Part shown: piece by piece, positions 53,438 through 63,088 of the stretch
Numbering within the stretch: position 1 is the stretch's first letter
Layout of the letters: each line of letters begins with the position of its first letter
Assembly: GCF_040659735.1 (NCBI RefSeq)
Contig: NZ_JBFANZ010000005.1
Coordinates: 114,967-178,966 of the forward strand
Reading direction: 5' to 3'
DNA: 64,000 bases
Source: Micromonospora_I sp040659735
GTDB lineage: Bacteria; Actinomycetota; Actinomycetes; Mycobacteriales; Micromonosporaceae
Position numbers and translations under genes: made by a program
The notes under the pieces: model-generated
Told to the model about the DNA's origin: nothing
The model's database searches: none
What the model saw: the letters and a program-made list of their open reading frames with translations, nothing else

Positions 53438-54468
53438 GCTCCACCGCGCAGATGGACCGGCAGGTCGTCGAAGCGCCGAAGCGCGGCCTGGCTCGACTGA
53501 ACATCCAGGTCGAGAACATCGCCAGCGGCGTCGTGCTGGTGGGTCTGGTGATCGTCCTCAGCCTGGTCTCGCCGGCGTTCCTGTCGTTCTCCAACTTCCT
53601 CGATATCGCCCGGGTGGTGGCCATCACCGGCATCATCGCCGCGGGCATGACCCTCGTGATCATCACTGGCGGTATCGACCTGTCGGTCGGCTCCACCGTC
53701 GGCCTGGTCGGGGCGGTCACCGCGTCGCTGGTGGCCAACTCCGCCAGCAACTCGGACTTCGTCACCGCCTTCAAGCTGCCGGTGCCGCTCGCCGTCCTCG
53801 TCGGACTCGCCGTCGGCAGCCTGATCGGGTTCGTCAACGGTCTGATCATCACCAAGACGAAGATCGAGCCGTTCATGGCGACCCTCGGTTCGATGATTTT
53901 CGTCAAGGGTCTGCTGTACCTGTTCACCGGCGGGTACCCGGTCAACTTCCAGCCCATGCCGGACGACTTCGCATTCATCGGGCAGGGCGCACTGTTCGGG
54001 ATCCCGACGCCGGTCTGGGTGTTCGCGGTCATCGTCGTCGCGCTGTGGTGGATCTCGCGGCGGACGACGGTCGGCCGCGCGATCTACGCGATCGGCGGCA
54101 ACCCGGAAGCGGCCCGGCTCAGCGGCCTGAAGGTCGAGCGGACGAAGATCATGGTGTACACGCTGCTGGGCCTCCTCGCCGGCCTGGCCGGGATCATCCT
54201 GACGTCGCGGCTCGCCAGCGCCACCACCGTCAACGGCACGGGGTACGAGCTGATCGCGATCTCCGGGGTCGTGATCGGCGGGACCAGCCTGGTGGGTGGC
54301 CGGGGCTCGGTCATCGGCAGCCTCATCGGTGTCTTCACCGTCGGCGTGATCCAGAACGCGCTCAACCTGTTCGGGGCCTCGACGCAGATCCAGTACGTCG
54401 TCACTGGGCTGGTGCTGCTGCTGGCGATCAGCCTCGACGGGATCGCCCGGCGCCGGAGGCGGACATGA
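53434..54468 (+). CDS. CUT2-family sugar ABC permease (1)
   Basis: 344 residues from GTG 53434. About ten hydrophobic helices with GMTLVIITGGIDLSVGSTVGLVGA, IEPFMATLGSMIFVKGLLYL and AIGGNPEAARLSGLKVERTKIMVY, the ribose-permease hallmarks. Forms a heterodimeric channel with the next gene. Confidence 0.9.
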
Positions 54469-54518
54469 GGAGATCGACGCCGCATCGGTTGCCCCGCGCA
54501 GAGAACAGGAACAGGTAG

Positions 54519-55595
54519 ATGTCGTCGTTGCTAGCACGGATTCCAGGGCGTCAACGTGAATCGGGCGCGGCCGGCATGCGGCGCCTGCCGCTGCAGGGAC
54601 AGCAGTTGGCGCTCGTAGTCCTGATCGCCCTACTGGCGGCGGTGTTCACCAGCCAGTCGCCGGAGTTCCTGTCCACCGGCAGCGTCGAGAACCTGCTGCG
54701 CGGCGCGTCGATGTTCGGCATCGTCGGGCTGGGCTTGACGATCGTCATCATCAGCACCGGGTCCATCGGCGGTATCGACCTGTCGGTCGGGTCGATGATG
54801 GCGCTCGGCGGCGCGATCGGCGCCGGCCTGCTCGGCACCGCGTTCACGGCCGCCAACCCGGTCAAGCTCCCGGCCGCCCTCTCGGTGTTGATCGCCCTGG
54901 TGGTGACGGGGCTGCTCGGCGCGCTCAGCGGGCTGCTGATCTCACTGTTGAAGCTTGCGCCGTTCGCGGTCACGCTGGGCATGATGAGCGTGGCGCGTGG
55001 CCTCACCTACGTGATGATCGCGTGGGCGATCGGCAGTTCGAACACGGCGGGGATCACGTTCTCCGACCCGCTGTTCGACTGGTTCGGCCTCACCAACTAC
55101 GGGCCGATCCCGGCCATCACGGTTCTCTTCCTCGTCCTCGCCGCGTTGATCGCGTTCGTGCTCAAGGCGACCGCCTTCGGGCGCAGCCTGTTCGTTCTCG
55201 GCGGGAACGCGGAGAACGCGCGGCTGGCGGGAATCAACGTGCGCCGCACGATCGTGATCGTGTTCGCGATCAGCGGGTTGTTGGCGGGTCTCGGCGGCCT
55301 GATCCTGACCGGGCGCCTGTCGTCGGCCTCGCCGCTGGCAGCGACCGGCTACGAGCTCGAGGTCATCATGGTCGCCGTGATCGGTGGCACCAGTCTGGCC
55401 GGGGGCCGGGGTTCGATCCTCGGCACCGTCCTGGCCGCGATCCTGGTCAGCGAGATCAACACCGGACTGGACATGATGAACGTTCCATCGTTCAACCAGT
55501 ACCTGATCAAGGGCACCATCCTGGTGCTTGCTGTCGTCCTGGACAAGGTCTACCAGGCCCGCAGCTCCCGCAAGTTGGCGGTACAGAGCGCGTGA
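54519..55595 (+). CDS. CUT2-family sugar ABC permease (2)
   Basis: 358 residues. GLTIVIISTGSIGGIDLSVGSMMALGGAIGAG, APFAVTLGMMSVARGLTYVM and VLGGNAENARLAGINVRRTIVIV mark it as a second RbsC-like permease, 50 bp after the first. Two distinct permeases with one double ATPase suggest a heterodimeric CUT2 importer. Next to it are catabolic redox genes. Confidence 0.9.
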   Translation: MSSLLARIPGRQRESGAAGMRRLPLQGQQLALVVLIALLAAVFTSQSPEFLSTGSVENLLRGASMFGIVGLGLTIVIISTGSIGGIDLSVGSMMALGGAIGAGLLGTAFTAANPVKLPAALSVLIALVVTGLLGALSGLLISLLKLAPFAVTLGMMSVARGLTYVMIAWAIGSSNTAGITFSDPLFDWFGLTNYGPIPAITVLFLVLAALIAFVLKATAFGRSLFVLGGNAENARLAGINVRRTIVIVFAISGLLAGLGGLILTGRLSSASPLAATGYELEVIMVAVIGGTSLAGGRGSILGTVLAAILVSEINTGLDMMNVPSFNQYLIKGTILVLAVVLDKVYQARSSRKLAVQSA

Positions 55596-55652
55596 GATGG
55601 CGAGCGGGCCGGGGCGGATGCCCCGGCCCGCCCCGGTTGAGAGGTCAGCTGC

Positions 55653-57350
55653 ATGGAGTACGCGAGGAAACCGGATCCGGTCGATGTCGTCATCGTCGGG
55701 ATGGGCGCGTCCGGGGGCACCGCCGCGAAGGTGCTGTGCGAGGCCGGACTGAACGTGGTCGGCCTGGAGCGGGGGCCGTGGCTGCGGTCGCGCGAGCACT
55801 TCTCCGGCGACGAGATCAAGTTCTTGAACCGCACCTACCTGTGGTCCGACCCGAGGGTCAATCCCCGCACCGTGCGGACGGAGGAGAACGAGACGGCCGT
55901 GCCGACGCCGTTCTCGATGGTGCCGCAGATGGTCGGCGGCGGCACGGTGCACTGGGCGGGATGGCTGCCGCGCCCCCGCCCGTCGGACTTCATGATGCGT
56001 ACGCTGCACGGTGACATCGAGGGGGCCAGTCTCGCCGACTGGCCGATCACCTACGACGACCTCGAGCCGTACCTGTCGAAGGTGGAGTGGGCCTTCGGCT
56101 GCGCGGGTCTGGACGGCGCGGACAAGTACGAGCCGTACCGCAGCACGCCGTACCCCACACCGCCGCTGCCACCGACCCGGGCCGGCAAGCGTTTCTACGA
56201 GGCGTGCGAGAAGCTGGGCATCAACGCGATGCCGATCCCGCAGGCGCTGGTCAGCCAGGCGTACCGCGGGCGTACGCCGTCCAACTGGACCAGCTTCTGG
56301 AACGGGTACGGCGACCCGAGCGGCATGCGCTCGTCGACGCTGGACACGTTCGTGCCGGAGGCGCTCGCGACCGGCAACCTCGACCTGCGCTCCGAGTGCT
56401 ACGTGCGCGAGGTGACGGTCGGGCCCGATGGTCGCGCCCGTGGCGTCGTGTACATCGACGCCCTCGGTCGGGAGATCGAGCAGGACGCGACACTCGTCCT
56501 GCTCTGCCTCGGCGCGGTCGAGTCGGCGCGCCTGATGCTCATGTCGAAGTCACGGCAGTTCCCCGACGGCCTCGCCAACAGCAGCGGGCAGGTCGGGCGG
56601 AACGCCACCTTCCATGAGTACCTGTTCGCGGTCGGCCTCTTCAACGACGAGCAGCCGCTGTACGGATTCCCCGGCAACTACATCAGCGGCGGCTCCTTCC
56701 AGTTCTACGAGACCGACTACGACCGTGGGCACATCGGTGGCGCGCTGATCGGCGCGTCGCACGTCGGCCAGCCGGTCAACTGGAACTTCCCCGGCCGGCC
56801 CGCGTGGGGCAGCGCCGGCAAGGACGCCGACCGCGACTTCTACAACCATGCGATGAAGATCGGTCACACCCTGCACGACCTTCCGGTCGCGTCCAACCGG
56901 GTCGACCTCGACCCGGACGTCAAGGACGCGTGGGGGCTGCCGGCGGCGCGGATCACGCACAAGGCGCACTCCAACGACATCGCCCTGGCGAAATGGCAGG
57001 TCGACAAGAACGTCGAGATCCTCGAGGCGGCGGGCGCCTGGAAGACGATCCCGGTGTACCTCGAGCGTGGCCGCGCCAGCGGAAACACCTGTCACCAGCA
57101 CGGGACCGTGCGGATGGGCACGGATCCCGCCAACACCGTCCTCAACGAATGGTGCCAGGCGCACGACGTCGACAACCTCTACGTTCTCGATGGCGCGAGC
57201 TTCCCGACCGCGACCGGCGTGAACCCGACCCTGACCATCATGGCCAACGCGTGGCGGTGTGCCGACTACATCGCCCAGGTGCACGGCAAGGGTCGCCGGG
57301 AGCGGTTGCCGCGGGCCCGGTCCGGGCCGCAGCAGGTAGCAGCGAGCTGA
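55653..57350 (+). CDS. GMC-family FAD oxidoreductase
   Basis: 565 residues. FAD site VDVVIVGMGASGGTAAKVLCEAG at the N-terminus, GGGTVHWAGWLPR, and the C-terminal GMC block CHQHGTVRMGTDPANTVLNEW...DGASFPTATGVNPTLTIMANAWR with catalytic His. It belongs to the gluconate/sorbitol dehydrogenase-like subgroup that works with a small 'subunit 3'. No signal peptide is visible, so it is probably cytosolic unless carried by its partner. It would oxidise the imported sugar or glycoside. Follows the permeases by 57 bp. Confidence 0.9.
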   Translation: MEYARKPDPVDVVIVGMGASGGTAAKVLCEAGLNVVGLERGPWLRSREHFSGDEIKFLNRTYLWSDPRVNPRTVRTEENETAVPTPFSMVPQMVGGGTVHWAGWLPRPRPSDFMMRTLHGDIEGASLADWPITYDDLEPYLSKVEWAFGCAGLDGADKYEPYRSTPYPTPPLPPTRAGKRFYEACEKLGINAMPIPQALVSQAYRGRTPSNWTSFWNGYGDPSGMRSSTLDTFVPEALATGNLDLRSECYVREVTVGPDGRARGVVYIDALGREIEQDATLVLLCLGAVESARLMLMSKSRQFPDGLANSSGQVGRNATFHEYLFAVGLFNDEQPLYGFPGNYISGGSFQFYETDYDRGHIGGALIGASHVGQPVNWNFPGRPAWGSAGKDADRDFYNHAMKIGHTLHDLPVASNRVDLDPDVKDAWGLPAARITHKAHSNDIALAKWQVDKNVEILEAAGAWKTIPVYLERGRASGNTCHQHGTVRMGTDPANTVLNEWCQAHDVDNLYVLDGASFPTATGVNPTLTIMANAWRCADYIAQVHGKGRRERLPRARSGPQQVAAS

Positions 57351-57360
57351 GGAGGAGACA

Positions 57361-58065
57361 ATGACCTCAATGGCCGATTGGCCGATCGTCCTCGCCCCGG
57401 TGGATCCTGACGCGGCGGACCGGCTCTTTTTCACGGACCACGAGTGGGACACCATCGAGGCCGCGACCACACGGATCATCCCGACGGATCACGATCCGGG
57501 GGCGCGCGAAGCGCGCGCCGTCCGATTCATCGACCGGTTTCTGTCGGGCATCGACTACGTCTACGCCGCCGCGGACGGCAGTGGATTCCTGCGGATGAGC
57601 GGGAAACTGGCCGACGCCTGGCGGGGCCGGATCGCCGACATGCAGGAGACCTACCGCCGGGGCGTGCGCGACCTCGACGCGATCGCCGGACAGAGTTTCG
57701 GGCCGGATTTCGTATCCCTCTCCGACGACCAGCAGGACTTCGTCCTCGAGCGGATCTCCGGCGCGCCGAAGCCCGTCCCGGTGGTGCGCGACGCCGACGG
57801 CGCGAATCCCACGATCCAGGTGTACGCGTTCGACGACGGGTTGTCGTTCTTCGACGCCCTGGTGGCGCACACCCGGCAGGGTTTTTACGGCGATCCGGTC
57901 TACGGCGGCAACCGCGGCCGGGTCGGTTGGGACGTGATCGGCTTCCCGGGTCCCGACTCGCTCAAGGACACGATGGACGGGACGTACAGCGTGCGGGAGT
58001 ACTACCTGGACGACTACGCATGGCCGGACCTCATTCCGCACCTGAGACAGGCCGGAGGGCAGTGA
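57361..58065 (+). CDS. Gluconate 2-dehydrogenase subunit 3-like protein
   Basis: 234 residues, ten bases after the GMC gene, with GGAGGAG before the ATG. FFTDHEWDTIEAATTRIIPTDHDPGAREARAVRFIDRFL and the C-terminal QGFYGDPVYGGNRGRVGWDVIGFPG are family signatures. It normally carries the Tat signal that exports the complex, but no twin-arginine signal is present here, and no cytochrome c subunit follows. The pair is therefore probably cytosolic with an unknown electron acceptor. Confidence 0.88.
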   Translation: MTSMADWPIVLAPVDPDAADRLFFTDHEWDTIEAATTRIIPTDHDPGAREARAVRFIDRFLSGIDYVYAAADGSGFLRMSGKLADAWRGRIADMQETYRRGVRDLDAIAGQSFGPDFVSLSDDQQDFVLERISGAPKPVPVVRDADGANPTIQVYAFDDGLSFFDALVAHTRQGFYGDPVYGGNRGRVGWDVIGFPGPDSLKDTMDGTYSVREYYLDDYAWPDLIPHLRQAGGQ

Positions 58066-58166
58066 CGTGCTTGATGCCCGCGGGCCGATCGTGCGGCTCC
58101 GCACACAGCCGAACCATCCTAAGATTCAGGTCATCGACGCAGGTGCTCTGCTTCCTACCCAACTCC

Positions 58167-58183
58167 CGTGACAACCAGTACCT
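58167..58183. promoter_or_regulatory. Degenerate LacI operator before the lacI-family gene
   Basis: CGTGACAACCAGTACCT matches the repeated operator CGTGACATCGATTACCT at 14 of 17 positions and ends 6 bp before the regulator's first possible start, suggesting weak autoregulation. Confidence 0.45.
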
Positions 58184-58189
58184 CGCCTC

Positions 58190-59344
58190 ATGAAACGTAC
58201 GGGTGAGAGGACGGTGAGCCGCTTGATCAATCTCAACTCAGCACACGGGGAGCCGGCGTCGCGCCGCGACACGGTCGACGCGACGGACCCCAGCCGGGCA
58301 GCCGTGCAGCGGACCGTCATGACCAAGAAGGTCGTGCGGCTCAGTGACGTCGCGGTCGCCGCCGGGACCAGCGCCAAGACCGCGTCCCGGGTCATCAACG
58401 GGGATCCACGCGTGGCCGCGGAGACGCGCCAGCGTGTCGAAGAGGCGGTCGTCCGACTGGGATACCGCGTCGACCTGCTCGCCAGGTCGCTGCGGCGAGG
58501 TGTGGATGACACGATCGGCGTGATTGTCGAGTCGATCGCCGATCCGTTCTTCGCCGCCGTCATCAGCGAGATCGAGCTCGCGGCACTGCGCCGCGGGCTG
58601 AACGTGATCGTCGCCAGCAACCGACGGCTGCCGAACCGCGAGGTGACGATCGTGGACACGCTGCAACAGCGTCGCGTCGCCGGCCTGATCATCACGCCGC
58701 ACGCCGCGGATCTGTCCTATCTGGCCGACACTCCCACGCCCGTCGTCTTCGTCGACCGCCACCCCAGGAACTACCCGGCGGACGTCGTCGTCTTCGACGA
58801 CCGGGGCGGGGCGCGGACCGCGGTGCGGCATCTGATCCGCCACGGCCACGGCCGGATCGCCTTCATCAGTGACGATCTGGACATCGAGACCTCTCGTAAC
58901 CGTCACGCCGGCTATCTCGACGCGCTCACCGAGGCGGGCATTCCCGTCGCCCCCGAGCTCATCGCGACGGCCTGCATCGACGCGACCGTCGCGAGGGCGC
59001 GCACGTTGGACTTCCTGGATCTCGACGACCCGCCGACGGCGATCTTCAGCGCCCGGTCCGAGACGTCTCTGGGCGTGGTGAAGGTCCTGCACGACCGGGG
59101 CCGCACCGACATCGCGATGGTGTCCTTCGGTGACTTCGCGCTGGCCGATGTCCTGTCACCTGCGATCACCGTTCTCGAGCAGCCTCCCGAACTGCTCGGC
59201 CGGCTCGCCGTCGAACGGCTGTTTATGCGGTTGGACGGTATCGGCAGCGAACCGGTCAGCACGGTGATCCCGTTGCGGCTCGTTCCCCGTGGATCCGGCG
59301 AGATCGTCCCGGCTGTCGAGACAACGGGGCTGAGCATGGCGTAG
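58190..59344 (+). CDS. LacI-family transcriptional regulator
   Basis: 384 residues from ATG 58190; ATG 58319 is an alternative that starts right before the DNA-binding domain. The helix-turn-helix is VRLSDVAVAAGTSAKTASRVINGDPRVAAETRQRV, followed by a LacI hinge region (LARSLRRG) and a periplasmic-binding-like effector domain (IGVIVESIADPFFAAVISEIE, GLIITPHAADLSYL, PVVFVDRHPRN). It most likely binds the three GTGACATCGATTACCT sites and responds to the island's sugar. The 43-residue N-terminal extension is unusual if used. Confidence 0.9.
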   Translation: MKRTGERTVSRLINLNSAHGEPASRRDTVDATDPSRAAVQRTVMTKKVVRLSDVAVAAGTSAKTASRVINGDPRVAAETRQRVEEAVVRLGYRVDLLARSLRRGVDDTIGVIVESIADPFFAAVISEIELAALRRGLNVIVASNRRLPNREVTIVDTLQQRRVAGLIITPHAADLSYLADTPTPVVFVDRHPRNYPADVVVFDDRGGARTAVRHLIRHGHGRIAFISDDLDIETSRNRHAGYLDALTEAGIPVAPELIATACIDATVARARTLDFLDLDDPPTAIFSARSETSLGVVKVLHDRGRTDIAMVSFGDFALADVLSPAITVLEQPPELLGRLAVERLFMRLDGIGSEPVSTVIPLRLVPRGSGEIVPAVETTGLSMA

Positions 59345-59697
59345 CAGCTCCGGCCATTTCACATAATCAACGTTGAAATTCGTCGCGAGGCCCCGCGCCA
59401 CCTCGGAGCTTCGCGGTGGGTACCTTCTGCCCTTTTTGGGTATGTATCGAAATGATTCACCTTATTTCGGCGCTTGACATTCCATAATGGGGCTGCCTAC
59501 GGTTGTCCCGGTCGTGACATCGATTACCTAACTCTCGCGTGGCCCCGCGACGGTCCGTCCAGGGACGCCACCGATTGATCATCTTTTAGGCCCTACCTGT
59601 GCTCCGAGTTCCCAAACGGGGTCACGGCACTGGGCGCCAGCACAAGCGACCAGCCGGACGGTGACCCGTCCAGCGCATGAGTCAAAGGAGTCTGACT
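59345..59697. other. Intergenic region lacI-family/amidase genes
   Basis: 353 bp without a gene. It holds LacI-regulated promoter 3 (59474-59529) and about 165 nt of untranslated leader before the amidase gene. The area 59345-59490 is noticeably AT-richer than its surroundings. Confidence 0.55.
59474..59529 (+). promoter_or_regulatory. LacI-regulated promoter 3
   Basis: TTGACA (59474-59479), 18-bp spacer, TACGGT (59498-59503), then operator GTGACATCGATTACCT at 59514-59529. The 20 bases CGGTCGTGACATCGATTACC are identical to promoter 2. Confidence 0.75.
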
Positions 59698-60783
59698 GTG
59701 GTTGACCCGTACGCAGTGGTAGCGATCTCGCCGCGCGTCGTGACGATGAAGAAGCGCGAGGACGCGGTCGAAAGCGCCAAGCGCATCTGTAACTTCATGG
59801 AGATGGCGGTCCGGACCGCGGCGACCGAGGGCGCGCCGGTCAAGCTGGTCGTGCTGCCCGAGATGGGCATCCAGGGCATGCCGGAGAACTTCCAGGCCGG
59901 CAACCGGGAGGCCCACGCGGCGTTCGCCACGACCGTGCCCGGCCCGGAGACCGACGTGCTGGCGGCGAAGGCCCGCGAGCTCAACACCTACATCGCCGCC
60001 GAGCTGCTGTTCGTGACCGACGAGGACTTCCCGGGTCACCTGTTCAACATGGCGTTCATCATCAGCCCCGAGGGCGAGGTCATCTACAAGCGGGCCAAGT
60101 CCACCAGCGACGCCTACGAGGGCGGCGCGCTGGGCACCACCAACCCGCACGACATCTACGACGAGTGGGTGGCCAAGAAGGGCAACGGCAACGTCCTGGA
60201 CGCCATGTTCCCGGTCGCCAAGACCGAGATCGGCAACATCGGCTACATCATCTGCCACGAGGGCGCCTACCCGGAGACCTCCCGCGGTCTGGCGATGAAC
60301 GGCGCGGAGATCATCATCCGGGCCACGCTGATCGACCCGCAGACCAGCCAGGGCATGTGGGAGCTGCAGAACCGTGCCCACGCGATGTTCAACCAGACCT
60401 ACGTGGTCTCGCCGAACCTCGGGCCGCAGATGTACGACGACGGGCACATGTTCGACCTGTTCGGCGGCCGGTCGATGATCGTGGACAGCAAGGGCCACGT
60501 CGTCACCCGCCAGGAGGGCGTGGTCCCGGGCGACTCGTTCGTCAGCTGTGTGATCGACATCGAGGCGCTGCGGCGTGCCCGCGCGGCCAACGGTGTCATG
60601 AACTGGTTCAAGGACCTGCGCACCGAGCAGTACGCGGCGATCTACGAGAAGCCGATCTACGAGAAGAACCAGTACGTCGAGGAGCTTCCGCAGGAAGGCT
60701 GGCTCGCCCGCGAGGACGTGCGCCGCGCCGGCAACATCGAGAAGCTCATCGAGCGGGGCATCATCACCCCTCCCTCGGCCTGA
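59698..60783 (+). CDS. Nitrilase-superfamily amidohydrolase
   Basis: 361 residues from GTG 59698, chosen because AAAGGAG at 59684-59690 has ideal spacing; the ATG at 59677 lies before that site. The catalytic Glu-Lys-Cys triad is visible: VLPEMGIQGMP (Glu), VIYKRAKSTSD (Lys), GYIICHEGAYPETSRG (Cys). The family hydrolyses amides, nitriles or carbamoyl groups. The large size and C-terminal extension point toward the aliphatic amidase/formamidase side. It is the first gene of a LacI-controlled transcript with sugar redox enzymes, so its substrate may be a nitrogen-bearing sugar or conjugate; this is inference. Confidence 0.88.
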   Translation: MVDPYAVVAISPRVVTMKKREDAVESAKRICNFMEMAVRTAATEGAPVKLVVLPEMGIQGMPENFQAGNREAHAAFATTVPGPETDVLAAKARELNTYIAAELLFVTDEDFPGHLFNMAFIISPEGEVIYKRAKSTSDAYEGGALGTTNPHDIYDEWVAKKGNGNVLDAMFPVAKTEIGNIGYIICHEGAYPETSRGLAMNGAEIIIRATLIDPQTSQGMWELQNRAHAMFNQTYVVSPNLGPQMYDDGHMFDLFGGRSMIVDSKGHVVTRQEGVVPGDSFVSCVIDIEALRRARAANGVMNWFKDLRTEQYAAIYEKPIYEKNQYVEELPQEGWLAREDVRRAGNIEKLIERGIITPPSA

Positions 60784-60891
60784 CATCTCCGTCCGCCCGG
60801 CCCTTGAGCGGTCTGTCCGCTCATGGGCCGGGCACTCATGATCGCCCCGCGGGCAACGCCCGATGACCGTCCGTTCAGGAAGAAGCAGGTA

Positions 60892-61896
60892 ATGAAGGCA
60901 GCGCTACTCGAACAAGCCGGACCGATCGAGAACAAGCCGCTCCAGCTGCGCGAGGTGGCCGAGCCCACCCCGTCGGCGACCCAGGTCGTCATCAAGGTTG
61001 GCGCCTGCGGTGTCTGCCGTTCCAACCTGCACATGGTCGAAGGCGACTGGCTGCCCAACACGCCCGCCTCGTTCCCCATCATCCCCGGCCACGAGGTCGC
61101 GGGCACGGTCTCCGCGGTCGGTTCGGCGGTCACGCACCTCGCCGTCGGCGACCGGGTCGGCGTGCAGCCGATCTGGAAGACCTGCGGCGTGTGCGAGTAC
61201 TGCTTCTCCGGCCGTGAGCAGCTGTGCCGGCAGCGGCAGATCACCGGGGAGACCCTCGACGGCGGCTACGCGGAGTACATGCTGGCGGAGTCGGCGTACA
61301 CCTACCCGCTGCCGGACAACATCTCCTTCACCGAGGCCGCGCCGCTGTTCTGCCCCGGTATCACCGCGTACGGCTCGGTGGCGAAGGCGCACCTGACGCC
61401 CGGGCAGAAGGTCGCCGTCCTCGGCATCGGTGGCGTGGGCCACATGGTGATCCAGATGGCCGCCCTCACCGGCGCCGACGTCTACGCGGTGACCCGCAGC
61501 GCAGTGCACCAGGCGGTCGCCGAGGAGCTCGGCGCGGTCAAGTCCTTCAGCCCCAAGGGATCCGACGGCAGCAACCTCTCCGACAACGCGATGGACGCCG
61601 CCATCGTCTTCGCGCCCTCCGACGCGTCGGTGGCGGAGGCGATGCGCGTCGTCAAGCCCGGCGGCCGGATCGTCCTCGGCGTCGCGCAGAACGTCGGCCT
61701 GCTCGACATCGGCGACGAGCGGACCGTCGTCGGCTCCGTGCTGGGCAACCGGCAGCAGATGCGCGAGGTCCTCAACCTCGCCGCCGCCGGAAAACTGCGC
61801 TCGGTCCACGCCGACTTCCCGCTGGCCGAGGCGAACGAGGTGCTGGGGATGCTGAAGAACGGCGAGATCCGGGCGCGCGCCGTCCTCGTCCCCTGA
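60892..61896 (+). CDS. Zinc-dependent alcohol/polyol dehydrogenase (MDR family)
   Basis: 334 residues from ATG 60892. Catalytic zinc Cys in VGACGVCRSNLH, PGHEVAGTV with the zinc His/Glu, the structural zinc cysteines in KTCGVCEYCFSGREQLC, and the NAD fold VAVLGIGGVGHMVIQMA. It oxidises or reduces an alcohol or sugar alcohol in the cytosol. Same direction and about 110 bp after the amidase gene. The substrate is unknown. Confidence 0.9.
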   Translation: MKAALLEQAGPIENKPLQLREVAEPTPSATQVVIKVGACGVCRSNLHMVEGDWLPNTPASFPIIPGHEVAGTVSAVGSAVTHLAVGDRVGVQPIWKTCGVCEYCFSGREQLCRQRQITGETLDGGYAEYMLAESAYTYPLPDNISFTEAAPLFCPGITAYGSVAKAHLTPGQKVAVLGIGGVGHMVIQMAALTGADVYAVTRSAVHQAVAEELGAVKSFSPKGSDGSNLSDNAMDAAIVFAPSDASVAEAMRVVKPGGRIVLGVAQNVGLLDIGDERTVVGSVLGNRQQMREVLNLAAAGKLRSVHADFPLAEANEVLGMLKNGEIRARAVLVP

Positions 61897-61924
61897 TCCG
61901 ACCGGTACGAAGGGAGCGCCAGCC

Positions 61925-63025
61925 ATGTCCGCCGCCGCAGGTCCCATCCGCTACGGCATCGTCGGCCATGGCTGGCGCGCCGACTTCTACCTCCGCCTCG
62001 CCCGCCAGGTGCCGGAGCGCTTCCAGTGCGTCGGCGCCGTGACGCGCCGCGCCGACGTGGGCGCCCGGCTCGAACAGCGGTGGGGCATCCCGACGTACCG
62101 CAGCGTCGAGGAGCTCGTCGCCGCCGGTGCCCCCGAGGTCGTCGTCACGTCGGTGCCGAGGGAAGCCAACGCCGAGGTGGCGGCGTCGCTGGTCGCGCTC
62201 GACACGGCGGTGCTGTCGGAGACCCCGCCGGCACCCGATGAGGACGGCCTGCGCCGGCTCTGGGCCGCCGTCGGCGACCGGGACCTGGTCCAGGTCGCCG
62301 AACAGCACCCGTACCTGCCGGTGGTTGTCGCGCTGCGGACGCTGATCGCGGACGGCGTGCTCGGCGAGGTCACCTCCGCGCAGGTGTCCTGGACGCACGA
62401 CTACCATGCCACCGCGTTGTTGCGGACCCTGCTCGGCGTGCGCGCGGAGCCGGCGCGGGTGAGCGCGGTGCGCACCGGCGGTCCGCTGCTGGAAGGCCCC
62501 GACCGGGGCGGGTGGCCGGCAACGCGGGAGGTGCGGCAGTCCGACCACACCCTCGCGGTGCTGGAGGTGGCGGGCCGCACCGGCGTGTACGACTTCACCG
62601 AGGGGCAGTGGTTCAACCCCTGGCGCCGCCGCCACGTGATCGTACGGGGCAGCCACGGCGAGATCGTCGGCAACGACGTCACCTGGAGCGCGGAGAACGG
62701 CACGCCGGTCAGCGCTCCGATCGTGCGCCGGCACACCGGGTTGGACGGCAACCTCGAAGGGGCCGATCTCGACACGCTGAGCTGGGCCGGGCGGGTGCTC
62801 TACCGCAACCCGTACCCCGGTAGTCGGCTCTCCGACGAAGAAATCGCGATCGGCACCTGCCTGGAGCGGACCGGCCTGTGGCGCCGGGGCGAGCAGCCGG
62901 CGCCCTACCCGCTCGCCGACGCGTGCCAGGACCACCTGCTGGCCCTGGCGATCCACGCCGCCGCGGACGCCGGTCAACCGGTCAGCACGGGCGTCGAGCC
63001 GTGGGCCGGGGCGGTCCGACCGTAG
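61925..63025 (+). CDS. Gfo/Idh/MocA-family oxidoreductase, atypical
   Basis: 366 residues. N-terminal Rossmann fold IRYGIVGHGWRADFYLRLARQVPERF, then the position of the usual EKP motif reads SETPPAPDE, so the catalytic/binding Lys is missing. The C-terminal domain includes VAEQHPYLPVVVALRTLIADGVLGEVTSAQVSWTHDYHATALLR. It may still bind NAD(P) and act on a sugar, but the missing lysine suggests changed chemistry or a non-redox role. Placed 28 bp after the dehydrogenase gene. Confidence 0.82.
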   Translation: MSAAAGPIRYGIVGHGWRADFYLRLARQVPERFQCVGAVTRRADVGARLEQRWGIPTYRSVEELVAAGAPEVVVTSVPREANAEVAASLVALDTAVLSETPPAPDEDGLRRLWAAVGDRDLVQVAEQHPYLPVVVALRTLIADGVLGEVTSAQVSWTHDYHATALLRTLLGVRAEPARVSAVRTGGPLLEGPDRGGWPATREVRQSDHTLAVLEVAGRTGVYDFTEGQWFNPWRRRHVIVRGSHGEIVGNDVTWSAENGTPVSAPIVRRHTGLDGNLEGADLDTLSWAGRVLYRNPYPGSRLSDEEIAIGTCLERTGLWRRGEQPAPYPLADACQDHLLALAIHAAADAGQPVSTGVEPWAGAVRP

Positions 63026-63088
63026 TACGAGTTGCCGGTGTCGCGGCGGGCCCAGCGCCCGCCGGAGTCGTGGAGAGCGAGCCTGGAA

